From positions 124,001 through 188,000 of the forward strand of contig NZ_CP011805.1 in the NCBI RefSeq assembly GCF_001028625.1: a DNA stretch of 64,000 bases, given 5' to 3'. The notes beneath the pieces are model-generated. The model was not told the origin of the DNA, did not search any database, and saw only the letters and a list, made by a program, of their open reading frames with translations. The translations under genes were made by a program, and so were the position numbers. How positions within the stretch are numbered: position 1 is the stretch's first letter; each line of letters starts with the position of its first letter. The DNA comes from Pelagerythrobacter marensis (GTDB lineage: Bacteria; Pseudomonadota; Alphaproteobacteria; Sphingomonadales; Sphingomonadaceae). Below are positions 53,696 through 62,052 of the stretch, one piece after another.

Positions 53696-54981
53696 CAGCG
53701 CGTCGCCCCCATATCGCCCGAGCTGACGGCGTCGCTATTGGGCTGGGGCGCGTGCTTGGCGAATTCCATCCGCGCGATCGAGCGTGCATGAACCTCGTCC
53801 GGCCCATCGGCGAGCCGCAGGGTACGCTGGTGGGCGTAGGAATTGGCCAGGCCATAGTCGTTCGACACGCCGCCGCCGCCATGCGCCTGAATCGCATCGT
53901 CGATGATCTTCAGCGCCATGTTCGGCGCCTGGACCTTGATCATCGCGATTTCCTGCTTGGCGCTCTTGTTGCCGACCTTGTCCATCATGTCGGCCGCCTT
54001 GAGACACAGCAGGCGGGTCATGTCGATATCGATCCGGGCGCGGGCCACGCGTTCTTCCCATACCGAATGCTTGTAGATCGGCTTGCCGAAGGCTTCGCGT
54101 TCCTGCAGGCGGCGGCACATCTTCGCCAGCGCTTCTTCCGCCGTGCCGATGGTGCGCATGCAGTGGTGGATGCGGCCCGGGCCGAGGCGCCCCTGCGCGA
54201 TTTCGAACCCGCGCCCTTCGCCCAGCAGCAGATTGTCCGCCGGCACGCGCACGTTGTCGAGCGCGATTTCCATGTGGCCGTGGGGGGCATCGTCGTATCC
54301 GAACACCGGCAGGTGCCGTTCGATCGTGACCCCTTCGGCATCGAGCGGCATGACGATCATCGATTGCTGTGCATGGCGCTGCGCGCCGAAATCGGTCTTG
54401 CCCATGACGATCGCGATCTTGCAGCGCGGGTCCCCGGCGCCCGATGACCACCACTTGCGCCCGTTGATCACGTAATGATCGCCGTCACGTTCGATCCGGG
54501 TTTCAATATTGGTCGCGTCGGAGCTGGCGACATCCGGTTCGGTCATCAGGAAGGCGGAGCGGATTTCGCCTTCCATCAGCGGCTTCAGCCACTGATCCTT
54601 CTGCGCGCGCGTGCCGTAGCGGTGGAAGACTTCCATATTGCCGGTGTCGGGCGCGGAACAGTTGAACACTTCGCTCGCCCAGCCGATGCGGCCCATTTCT
54701 TCGGCGCACATGGCATATTCGAGATTCGTCAGGCCGGGGCCGTCGAATTCGAACGAATCGTCCACGTGGCTGAGCTGGCCCTGCGGCGGCATGAACAGGT
54801 TCCAGATCCCCTGCGCCTTCGCCTTGGCCTTCATGTCCTCGACGATCGGGATGACTTTCCAGCGGTCGCCCTGCGCGTCCTGCTCGGTATAGGTGCCGGT
54901 GTTGGGGCGCACGTTCGTTTCGATGAAATCGCGCACGCGGTCGCGCCAGTACTGCTGCCTTTCGGTGGGTTCGAAGTTCAT
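53695..54981 (-). CDS. Acyl-CoA dehydrogenase (ACAD10/11-like)
   Basis: A 428-residue FAD enzyme with MTEPDVASSDATNIETRIERDGDHYVINGRKWWSSGAGD, then ARIDIDMTRLLCLKAADMMD, and the C-terminal IQAHGGGGVSNDYGLANSY. The start MNFEPTERQQYWRDRVRDFIETNVRPN is typical of the longer ACAD11-like branch. It is first gene of the operon with the alcohol dehydrogenase and the APH-type kinase. Confidence 0.92.
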   Translation of the reverse strand: MNFEPTERQQYWRDRVRDFIETNVRPNTGTYTEQDAQGDRWKVIPIVEDMKAKAKAQGIWNLFMPPQGQLSHVDDSFEFDGPGLTNLEYAMCAEEMGRIGWASEVFNCSAPDTGNMEVFHRYGTRAQKDQWLKPLMEGEIRSAFLMTEPDVASSDATNIETRIERDGDHYVINGRKWWSSGAGDPRCKIAIVMGKTDFGAQRHAQQSMIVMPLDAEGVTIERHLPVFGYDDAPHGHMEIALDNVRVPADNLLLGEGRGFEIAQGRLGPGRIHHCMRTIGTAEEALAKMCRRLQEREAFGKPIYKHSVWEERVARARIDIDMTRLLCLKAADMMDKVGNKSAKQEIAMIKVQAPNMALKIIDDAIQAHGGGGVSNDYGLANSYAHQRTLRLADGPDEVHARSIARMEFAKHAPQPNSDAVSSGDMGATR

Positions 54982-55076
54982 GGTTCTCGCTGTTCCTCTC
55001 TAAAATCTCGATTCCGTTTCCGGGTGAAACTGGCAGAGCCGCCGGGGCCCGCCAAGCGCATTCGTCTTGCCTGGGC

Positions 55077-56618
55077 TCAAGGTGCCATGGTGTTGGCATC
55101 CAGATCGCCGCGTGCCGCAGCGTCCAGCGCCGCCAGCCGCGCCTCGTGATCGGCGCGGTCGATGGGGAAGCGGGCCAGCCACCATGCGGAAAACGCGCCC
55201 AGCACGGTGATCATGACGCAATATTGCACGATGACACTGTCGATAATCGGCGCCGCAACGCTGCCGGGGGTGGCGTCGCTGGGCAGGCCGGACAGCGAAA
55301 CCACAGTTCCCGCGGCCAGGATGCCCAGCCCGGTCGCGCATTTCTGCACGAACCAGTTGCCCGAATAGAATGCCCCTTCCGCCCGGCGGCCGGTCCGTTC
55401 TTCGAACGCTTCGACGATTTCGGCGACCATCGACGATGCCGAAACAAGCACCATCACCGTGAAACAGTTGCTGACCAGGACGAACGCGAACAGCATCGCG
55501 GTGGAGATAGTGCCGCCGACTTCGGGCCACATCCCGGCAAGCCGCAGGCCGTAGGGGATCAGCCAGAACACCGCGCCCAGGATTGTCGCACCAGAGGCTA
55601 CGCGGATCTTGCCAAACCGGCGATGAAGCGCGCCCAGCGACAGGAACACGATGATGACGCTGGCGAGGAGCACGAAGGGATAGATCGCCAGCGCGCCTTC
55701 GGTGAATTCCCACACGAAATAGAACAGGTAGTTGGACAGCGCGAATGTCATCCCCTGGGTGATGTAGGCCGCGACGGCCCCCAGCGCGAAGATCAGGAAC
55801 GCCCGTTCGGAAAACGATTCGACGATTTCGGCGAAGGCGATTTTGAGGCTGAACGGCGGTGGCTTGGCGTCCGGGTAACGGGCCACAAACTTGTGTTGTC
55901 CCAAGGCGGAAAGGAGCGTGGTGACCACGATCACGATCGCGCCGACCAGGCCGTAAATGCGATAGCCATCCCGATCCAGCAGGCCATCGCTCAGGAATAC
56001 GCTGTAAGTCAGGAACAGGAGTGCCAGGCCGCCGGTCCAGCCGAACAGGTAGCGGAAACGGAACAGTGTGGTGCGTTCGTCGTAATCGCGGGTCAGTTCG
56101 GGCACGAGCGCGGCGGAGGGCACTTCGCAGGCGGAAAGCAACAGCCGGATCAATATCGCCATGCCCAGCAGCAGTGCGAAGCTGGGCGGGCCGTCGACCG
56201 GCGGCGACCACAGCACATACCACGCAATCCCCAGCGGTAGCGGGGCGAGATAGAGCCAGGGCAGGCGCCGTCCCCAGCGCGTATATGTGCGATCCGAGAG
56301 ATTGCCGAGCAGGGGATCGACGAAAGCATCGACGATCAGCGCGAGCACGAGGGCAAGGCTGACCAGCCACGCCTCCATCCCCAGAACGAGGTTGTAGAAG
56401 GTCAGCAGGAAGACGGAAAAGCCGTTGTCCTTCACCCCGAAAGCGATCGAGCCAAAGCCGTTGGCCAGCTTGATCCGCAGCGGTAGCGGGCCGGTTCGGG
56501 CCTGCGCCGTCACGATGGCGATTCGCAGCCGGTTGCCGCCGTCTGGGCTGGGTGTGTCATGCAGGCCTCTCCTCCCGATTTTCGCCGCCAAGCTTACGGG
56601 AAGGTAAACTTGCGTCAA
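55077..56618 (-). CDS. GPH-type MFS transporter
   Basis: About 12 membrane helices in 513 residues. The glycoside-pentoside-hexuronide family pattern is seen in KLANGFGSIAFGVKDNGFSVFLLTFYNLVLGM, DAFVDPLLGNLSDRTYTRWGRRLPWLYLAPLPLGIAW and VPSAALVPELTRDYDERTTLFRFRY. The first ~35 codons are not typical, and the GTG at 56513 may be the true start (478 aa). The substrate is unknown. It is divergent from the next acyl-CoA dehydrogenase gene. Confidence 0.85.
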   Translation of the reverse strand: MTQVYLPVSLAAKIGRRGLHDTPSPDGGNRLRIAIVTAQARTGPLPLRIKLANGFGSIAFGVKDNGFSVFLLTFYNLVLGMEAWLVSLALVLALIVDAFVDPLLGNLSDRTYTRWGRRLPWLYLAPLPLGIAWYVLWSPPVDGPPSFALLLGMAILIRLLLSACEVPSAALVPELTRDYDERTTLFRFRYLFGWTGGLALLFLTYSVFLSDGLLDRDGYRIYGLVGAIVIVVTTLLSALGQHKFVARYPDAKPPPFSLKIAFAEIVESFSERAFLIFALGAVAAYITQGMTFALSNYLFYFVWEFTEGALAIYPFVLLASVIIVFLSLGALHRRFGKIRVASGATILGAVFWLIPYGLRLAGMWPEVGGTISTAMLFAFVLVSNCFTVMVLVSASSMVAEIVEAFEERTGRRAEGAFYSGNWFVQKCATGLGILAAGTVVSLSGLPSDATPGSVAAPIIDSVIVQYCVMITVLGAFSAWWLARFPIDRADHEARLAALDAAARGDLDANTMAP

Positions 56619-56753
56619 CGCGGTTCTGATGACGTTACGGCATGGCGGAGCGACACGAACGCGCTTGCGGAAAGGGGCCGAATCACCTTAACCTGCACGT
56701 AAAGCAGACGGCATCGATTGCCGCCCGATTTTCCCGAGAGGAGCCTGCCTGAC

Positions 56754-57917
56754 ATGTCCGACCTAGAGAGTTTTCGCGCCGAAACGCGCGCATGGCTTGA
56801 AGCCAATTGCCCCGCCGAAATGCGCGAGCCCGCCCAGGGCGAAGACGATGCCTACTGGGGTGGCCGCAACGCCACGTTCCAGAGCGAGGCGCAGAAAGCC
56901 TGGTTCGAGGCGTGCCGCGACAAGGGCTATACCGTTCCGGCCTGGCCGCGCGAATATGGTGGGGCCGGTCTCTCCCCGCCCGAAGCCAAGATCCTGCGCG
57001 AGGAAATGGCGCGGATCAACGCGCGTTCGCCGCTGTCCAGCTTCGGCATCTGGATGCTCGGCCCCGCGCTGCTGAAATTCGGCACCGAGGAACAGAAGCG
57101 CAAGTATCTGAACGAGATCGCCCGTGGCGAAATCCGCTGGTGCCAGGGCTATTCCGAACCCGGGTCGGGCAGCGACCTCGTCAGCCTGCAGACGTTTGGC
57201 GAGGACAAGGGCGATCACTGGGTCGTCAACGGCCAGAAGATCTGGACCAGTTATGCCGACAAGGCGGACTGGATCTTCTGCCTCGTCCGCACGGACAAGA
57301 CGAACAAGTACCAGGGCATCACCTTCATGCTGTTCGACATGGCATCGCCCGGTGTTTCGACCAAGCCGATCCTGCTGATCAGCGGCAACAGCCCCTTCTG
57401 CGAAACCTTTTTCGACGATGTGAAGGTGCCCAAGGACCAGTTCGTGGGTGAGATCAATCGCGGCTGGGACGTGGCCAAGTACCTGCTGGGGCACGAGCGC
57501 GAGATGATTTCCGGTGCCGACAACTCCGAACGCGGCGCGGGCATCGGCGCGATGCTGAAGCGCCAGGCGGGCGAGATGGACCCGGTCCTGCGCGCGGAGC
57601 TGGCGATGTTCGACGTCGACGCCCTGGCCTTTTCCGCGATGGGCGAGAAATTCCTCGACGAAGTGAAAGTCGGCAAGGCGCACCCGGCGCAGCCGAACAT
57701 GATGAAGTATGCCGGGACCGAGCTGAACAAGCGCCGGCACGAACTGGTAATGGCCGCCGGCGGGTCCGCCGCGCTCGAATGGGACAGCGAGGAATCGCGT
57801 GGCGGATCAGCCGCGCGGTCGTGGCTGCGGACCAAGGCCAATTCGATCGAAGGCGGGACGAGCGAAGTCATGCTCAACGTTATCGCCAAGCGTATTCTGG
57901 AGCTGCCGGGGGCTTGA
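56754..57917 (+). CDS. Acyl-CoA dehydrogenase
   Basis: 387 residues. Family motifs: WCQGYSEPGSGSDLVSLQTF, DHWVVNGQKIWTSYADKADWIFCLVRTD and the C-terminal RTKANSIEGGTSEVMLNVIAKRIL, which in this branch (FadE-like) holds the catalytic-region Glu. ATG 56754 (MSDLESFRAE) follows a GAGAGGAG site. It is followed by a hairpin repeat and a second acyl-CoA dehydrogenase, a pairing that often forms a heteromeric enzyme. Confidence 0.93.
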   Translation: MSDLESFRAETRAWLEANCPAEMREPAQGEDDAYWGGRNATFQSEAQKAWFEACRDKGYTVPAWPREYGGAGLSPPEAKILREEMARINARSPLSSFGIWMLGPALLKFGTEEQKRKYLNEIARGEIRWCQGYSEPGSGSDLVSLQTFGEDKGDHWVVNGQKIWTSYADKADWIFCLVRTDKTNKYQGITFMLFDMASPGVSTKPILLISGNSPFCETFFDDVKVPKDQFVGEINRGWDVAKYLLGHEREMISGADNSERGAGIGAMLKRQAGEMDPVLRAELAMFDVDALAFSAMGEKFLDEVKVGKAHPAQPNMMKYAGTELNKRRHELVMAAGGSAALEWDSEESRGGSAARSWLRTKANSIEGGTSEVMLNVIAKRILELPGA

Positions 57918-57925
57918 GCCAATTT

Positions 57926-57947
57926 CCCCTCCCGCTTGCGGGAGGGG
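57926..57947. repeat. Perfect hairpin repeat CCCCTCCCGC-TT-GCGGGAGGGG
   Basis: A 10-bp perfect stem with a TT loop just after the first acyl-CoA dehydrogenase. A near-identical copy lies after the second one (59202-59223). The gap to 58055 also holds other GC-rich partial palindromes. Confidence 0.75.
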
Positions 57948-58055
57948 CCGGGGGTGGGCCTCGGCCAGCAAGCCCACCCCGCCGCTATCAGGGCTTGCCG
58001 CGCAAGCGCAGGTCTCGCTCCCCCACGCAGGTGGGATGGGGCCAGGGAGAAAGAA

Positions 58056-59195
58056 ATGCCGCTCTATCACGATGACGATCAGACGATGCTCGCCGATACC
58101 GCCAGCCAGTTCATGGCCGAAGAAGGCGCAATCGCGAAGCAGCTGCGCCACTGGCGCGACCGCGAATGCAAAGATGGCTTCGGCCACGCGCTGTGGAAAC
58201 AGATGGCCGAAATGGGCTTCACCGGCATTCTGGTGCCCGAAGCCGACGGCGGCCTGGGCATGGGCCATGTCGAGGCCGGCATCGTGCTGGAGGAGATCGG
58301 CCGCAATCTCACGCCCTCGCCGTTCCTCACCAGCTCGGTGATCGCCGCCAGCGCGCTGGGCCAGGCGAGCGACGACTTGCGCGGGCGCTATCTGCCCGGC
58401 CTGATCGCGGGTGACAGCGTGTTCGCCGTGGCGATCGACGAAGGGGCCAAGCACCGGCCCGAGCGGATCGCCACCCGGGCCGAAAAATCGGGCAACGGTT
58501 TCCGCCTGTCGGGCCGCAAGGACTTCGTCGTCCAGGGCGCGAGCGCGGACATGATCGTCGTCGCCGCCCGCACTTCCGGCGCGGAAGACGATGCCGACGG
58601 CGTGACCCTGTTCGCCGTGCCGAAGGATGCGGCGGGCCTCGATCACGATGCCGTGCGGCTGGTCGACAGCTCGATGGCGAGCCACCTGACGCTCGACGGG
58701 GTCGAACTGGACGGTGATGCCGTGATCGGCGAAGTCGACGGCGGGCGCGAAGTGCTCAGCCGGATGATCGACGCGGGCCGGGTCGGCGCCGCTGCCGAAG
58801 GTGTCGGCGTCGCGAGGGGGGCGATGGCCATGACGGTCGATTACCTCAAGCAGCGCAAGCAGTTCGGCAAGCTGATCGGCGAATTCCAGGCGCTGCAGCA
58901 CCGCGCCGCGCACCTCTATTCCGAAGTCGAGATCGCCCGTGCCGTGACGATCAAGGCGCAGCAGCTGCTCGATGCCGGGGCGCAGAACGCCTCGCTTATG
59001 GCCTCGGTCGCCAAGGCCAAGGTGGGCAAGGCCGCCAGCCTCGCGGTCAAGGAAGGGGTGCAGATGCACGGCGGCATCGGCATGACCGACGAATACGACA
59101 TCGGCCTCTACATGAAACGCGACCGGGCGCTGGCCGAATTCCTGGGCGACGCGCATTACCACGCCGGCCGCGTGGCGGAGCTTTCGGGCTACTGA
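58056..59195 (+). CDS. Acyl-CoA dehydrogenase, second subunit type
   Basis: 379 residues: LWKQMAEMGFTGILVPEADGGLGMGHVEAGIVLEEIGRNLTPSPF and GFRLSGRKDFVVQGASADMIVVAAR, ending in the MHGGIGMTDEYDIGLYMKRDRALAEFLGD region. The ATG at 58056 follows GGGAGAAAG. This class, adjacent to another ACAD, often lacks one half of the FAD site and pairs with it. I infer an alpha2beta2-type enzyme with the preceding gene; not proven. Confidence 0.92.
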   Translation: MPLYHDDDQTMLADTASQFMAEEGAIAKQLRHWRDRECKDGFGHALWKQMAEMGFTGILVPEADGGLGMGHVEAGIVLEEIGRNLTPSPFLTSSVIAASALGQASDDLRGRYLPGLIAGDSVFAVAIDEGAKHRPERIATRAEKSGNGFRLSGRKDFVVQGASADMIVVAARTSGAEDDADGVTLFAVPKDAAGLDHDAVRLVDSSMASHLTLDGVELDGDAVIGEVDGGREVLSRMIDAGRVGAAAEGVGVARGAMAMTVDYLKQRKQFGKLIGEFQALQHRAAHLYSEVEIARAVTIKAQQLLDAGAQNASLMASVAKAKVGKAASLAVKEGVQMHGGIGMTDEYDIGLYMKRDRALAEFLGDAHYHAGRVAELSGY

Positions 59196-59201
59196 TATTC
59201 T

Positions 59202-59223
59202 CCCCTCTCGCTTGCGGGAGGGG
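59202..59223. repeat. Hairpin repeat, second copy
   Basis: CCCCTCTCGC-TT-GCGGGAGGGG: the same element as at 57926-57947 with one changed base giving a G-T pair. It lies seven bases after the acyl-CoA dehydrogenase stop and before the SDR start. Confidence 0.7.
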
Positions 59224-59241
59224 CAAATGGGAGAGAAATTC

Positions 59242-60039
59242 ATGACCCTCGAAGACCTGTTCAGCCTCAAGGGGCGCGTTGCACTGGTGACCGGCGGCAG
59301 CCGCGGAATCGGGCGGATGATCGTCGAAGGCTTTCTCGCTGCCGGAATCGACAAAGTCTATATCACCGCGCGCAAGGGCGGCGAGCTGCACGAAGCGGCG
59401 GAAGAGATGGGCGAGAAAGTCGTGCCGATCCAGGGCGACATTTCGACGATGGAAGGGATCGAGGAACTGGTGGCGGAAATTTCCGGCCGCGAGAGCAAGC
59501 TCGACATCCTCGTCAACAACGCCGGGGCGGCCTGGGGCGCGGATTACACCGAATTTCCCGAAGACGGGTGGAACAAGGTGATGGACCTCAACGTCAAGAC
59601 GCCGTTCTTCCTGACCCAGAAGCTGCACGGCCTGCTGACTGCGGCAGCCAGTGCGGACCGCCCGGCCAAGGTGATCAACATCACCTCGATCGACGGGCAG
59701 CGGGTGAACCCGTGGGAAACCTATTCCTATCAGGCATCCAAAGCGGCGCTGATCCATCTTACCCGGCGCATGGCCGCGCGGCTGGTGAAGGACCATGTCT
59801 ATGTCACCAGTCTCGCACCGGGGGCCTTCCCCTCGAACATGAACCGCGCCGCGCGCGACCACGAAGAACAGTCGGCCGCCGGCATTCCCAGCAAGCGGGT
59901 CGGGGACAAGCTCGATATGGGCGGAACCGCAGTCTATCTCGCCAGCCGCGCGGGCGATTACACGATCGGCGAAACGCTGACCGTCGACGGCGGCATCGTC
60001 AACGCCCTGCTGCCCAACCACTTCGCGCAACCGGGCTGA
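59242..60039 (+). CDS. Short-chain dehydrogenase/reductase
   Basis: 265 residues. NAD(P)-binding GxxxGxG in ALVTGGSRGIGRMIVEG, NNAGAAWG, and the catalytic Ser/Tyr/Lys in INITSIDGQRVNPWETYSYQASKAALIHL. The substrate is unknown but the acyl-CoA context suggests a lipid or hydroxyacyl compound. ATG 59242 is preferred (GGGAGAG site); 59227 is also in frame. Confidence 0.92.
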   Translation: MTLEDLFSLKGRVALVTGGSRGIGRMIVEGFLAAGIDKVYITARKGGELHEAAEEMGEKVVPIQGDISTMEGIEELVAEISGRESKLDILVNNAGAAWGADYTEFPEDGWNKVMDLNVKTPFFLTQKLHGLLTAAASADRPAKVINITSIDGQRVNPWETYSYQASKAALIHLTRRMAARLVKDHVYVTSLAPGAFPSNMNRAARDHEEQSAAGIPSKRVGDKLDMGGTAVYLASRAGDYTIGETLTVDGGIVNALLPNHFAQPG

Positions 60040-60382
60040 GCCATCGCGGCGGGTAGAGAACCGTCCACTGGTGCGGACGGGTGGGGGCATCAAACTGCCC
60101 TCACGCGATCCCCCGCGCAGGCGGGGGCCTCAGGCCGCAGGCGCTGTGCCCGATAGCATGAGACCCCCGCCTGCGCGGGGGATCGGAGGGGGAAAGGTCG
60201 GTCTCTCCGAGGTGATCCCCTGCGAAAGCAGGGGTCCATGATGGCGGGCGTTGCGGCTGCGTCTGGGTTCCTGCTTTCGCAGGAACTCACGGGGGGGGCG
60301 GTCAGGGCCAGCCCGCGCCCGATCATCCGCTGGCGAGTGCGGACGGTTGCGCCGGGAAAGGCAAGCGGACGGAATCGGCCGG
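60040..60382. repeat. Intergenic palindrome cluster
   Basis: No convincing gene. It contains a perfect 21-bp inverted repeat (60107-60127 with 60164-60184, beginning GATCCCCCGCGCAGG) around a GC-rich loop. A second palindrome GATCCCCTGC-GAAA-GCAGGGGTC lies near 60214-60236, followed by a related TTCCTGCTTTCGCAGGAA around 60270. These look like REP-type elements. Another member lies near 60810-60830. Confidence 0.75.
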
Positions 60383-60426
60383 TGCCGCCTGGGCATCACA
60401 GGATTGCCACCTGGGCGTCACAGGGT
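60383..60426. repeat. Tandem 22-bp direct repeat (two copies)
   Basis: TGCCGCCTGGGCATCACAGG-AT at 60383-60404 is repeated with three changes at 60405-60426. It lies at the possible 3' side of the putative - strand RNA. Confidence 0.7.
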
Positions 60427-60439
60427 TGCCTTGGTAACA

Positions 60440-60742
60440 TCGTCGCGAGTGGCGGAAGGGGTTACGCACAACCTGCCGCTCAGCCCTAGGAGGGGTGCAA
60501 GGCACGGAAGAGGGCCAGGGCTCGCGCTCACCCAATCCGTTTGGAATGCGGGTCCCTGTCGTTCGCGGCGTTGAGGGCCACCGCGACAAACGAACCTGCA
60601 GTTCCAAAACTCCTCGCATCCCGGCACAGGGTGCTTTCTCTAGAAGGTCACTAGCCCCCCGAGGCACCGGCCGTAAGGACGAAGCGGCCAGACGTGACGC
60701 GTACACGCTTCGACCCCGTCGCTTGTGCCAGTATGGACTGGC
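60440..60742 (-). ncRNA. Putative unidentified structured RNA
   Basis: On the - strand a promoter-like sequence (60749-60777) precedes about 300 bases rich in paired segments. These include a GCCAGT-CCAT-ACTGGC hairpin at the start, CGAAGCG/CGCTTCG arms, and a long rod closed by TTTTGGAA and TTCCAAAC with CGCGG/CCGCG at its tip. Short open frames on either strand look like spurious translations. It does not show the conserved core of RNase P RNA, SRP RNA or a tmRNA tag, so the family is unknown. The boundaries are guesses. Confidence 0.35.
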
Positions 60743-60748
60743 CCTCAC

Positions 60749-60777
60749 CACATAACCAAAACGGTTATAAATGTCAA
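60749..60777 (-). promoter_or_regulatory. Promoter-like TTGACA-N17-TATGTG with internal palindrome
   Basis: Reading the - strand, TTGACA (60777-60772) and TATGTG (60754-60749) are spaced by 17 bases. The spacer contains the inverted repeat ATAACC-GTTTT-GGTTAT (60768-60752), which could be a repressor site. It would drive the putative RNA at 60440-60742. Confidence 0.45.
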
Positions 60778-60889
60778 GTCGAATGTGCCAAAGCCCGCAT
60801 ATAGCCGATGCCCCGCGCAGGCGGGGGTCTCAGGCTATCAGGCGGAGCGCCAGCGGTCTCAGGTCGCCGCCTGCGCGAGGGTGCAGGGC

Positions 60890-61525
60890 TTAATCCATCA
60901 GTTCGCGGACGAAGCCGATCAGGCCGGTCTGGCGGGCGCGCTTCATCCGTTCGGCGTGGAGGATTGCGCGCACTTTGCCGAAACAGACGTTCACGTCGTC
61001 GTTGACCACGACATAGTCGTATCCGTCCCAGTGGCTGATTTCCGCCCGCGCGCGTTCCATCCGGCCTTCGATCACCTCGCTGCTGTCGGTCGCGCGGGCC
61101 ATCAGCCGGCGGTGCAGTTCGTCGAGGCTGGGCGGCAGGATGAACACCCGCACCACGTCCTGCTGATCCTTCTGGTAAAGCTGCTGCGTGCCCTGCCAGT
61201 CGATATCGAACAGGAAATCGTGCCCATCCTTTAATCCTGCGCGGATGTGGCCCTTGGGCGTGCCGTAGCGATGATCGAAGACATGCGCCCATTCGTAGAA
61301 ATCGTCTTCCTCGATCATGCGATCGAAGTCGGCATCGGACACGAAGTGGTAATGCACGCCATCGATTTCACCGGGCCGCCTGGGCCGCGTGGTGGCGGAG
61401 ACGGAGAGCCGGATTTCCCCGTCGGCTTCCAGCAACATGCGTGAAATCGTGGTCTTGCCTGCGCCGGAGGGCGAGGAAAGAATGAACATCAATCCGCGGC
61501 GGTGAAGCGTATCCTGGTCGGCCAT
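60890..61525 (-). CDS. gmk: Guanylate kinase
   Basis: Phosphorylates GMP to GDP. The 211-residue protein has the P-loop LSSPSGAGKTTISRML, the GMP-binding SVSATTRPRRPGEIDGVHYHFV, and DFLFDIDWQGTQQLYQ. The start MADQDTLHRRG is plausible. The long repeat-rich region lies downstream of its stop. Confidence 0.96.
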   Translation of the reverse strand: MADQDTLHRRGLMFILSSPSGAGKTTISRMLLEADGEIRLSVSATTRPRRPGEIDGVHYHFVSDADFDRMIEEDDFYEWAHVFDHRYGTPKGHIRAGLKDGHDFLFDIDWQGTQQLYQKDQQDVVRVFILPPSLDELHRRLMARATDSSEVIEGRMERARAEISHWDGYDYVVVNDDVNVCFGKVRAILHAERMKRARQTGLIGFVRELMD

Positions 61526-61575
61526 GCGCGCTCATGCGCCGAGCGGCGCGGGGAAATCAACCCCATGTGCCCGCG

Positions 61576-62007
61576 TCAGTCCTTTTCCACACGCTTGCGC
61601 AGCGTCCGGTCGCCCTTGCGCTGGGCAGCGCGGCGCGCGAGGCTGCGGTCCAGCAGGACCTTGGCGACCAGTCCGCCACCGACGACGATGGCGCCGGGAA
61701 CCGACCGGGTCGCCACGCGCGCGACGGCATAGGATGTGAGCGTCTGCACCATAGAACGCTGCTCGACCATCTCTTTCGCTGCCGGGCCGCCATAGCGGTT
61801 GCCCAGCAACCCCTTTTCCAGCCCCAGCCGCAACAGACGCCCGCCGCTTCGCATCAGAACGTCGACCATCAGCAGGTTGGTCGCGGGATTGGGGCTGACG
61901 CCGGCCACGTCGTCGTTGCCGGGATGCAGCCGGTCGCCGGCGCTGTCGATCGCCGCCCCGATTTTATCGGTCGCATGTTCATTGGTGGAATTTCTCGCCC
62001 TGGCCAT
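61576..62007 (-). CDS. Conserved hypothetical protein
   Basis: 143 residues from MARARNSTNEHATDKIG; the middle is hydrophobic/helical (NPATNLLMVDVLMRSGGRLLRLGLEKGLL and YAVARVATRSVPGAIVVGGGLVAKVLLDRSLARRAA) with a basic end. It looks membrane-associated. No known domain recognised. An earlier Met at 62016 is possible. Confidence 0.65.
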   Translation of the reverse strand: MARARNSTNEHATDKIGAAIDSAGDRLHPGNDDVAGVSPNPATNLLMVDVLMRSGGRLLRLGLEKGLLGNRYGGPAAKEMVEQRSMVQTLTSYAVARVATRSVPGAIVVGGGLVAKVLLDRSLARRAAQRKGDRTLRKRVEKD

Positions 62008-62052
62008 CTGCCTCACCTTGTTGCGCGGCCCGGGGCAAGGCCAGGGCCGCAG

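Noticed and set aside
60440..60742. tmRNA with a tag reading Ala-Asn-Asp... on the - strand
   Set aside because: GCG AAC GAC is followed by RDPHSKRIG and a stop, not the usual -ALAA or -AVAA ending, and no T-loop/CCA region was seen.
60323..60751. Protein-coding frames (142 aa -, 86 aa +) in the repeat-rich gap
   Set aside because: Both strands give open frames of Arg/Pro/Ser-rich sequence with no domain and no ribosome binding site. Structure on the RNA level is more convincing.
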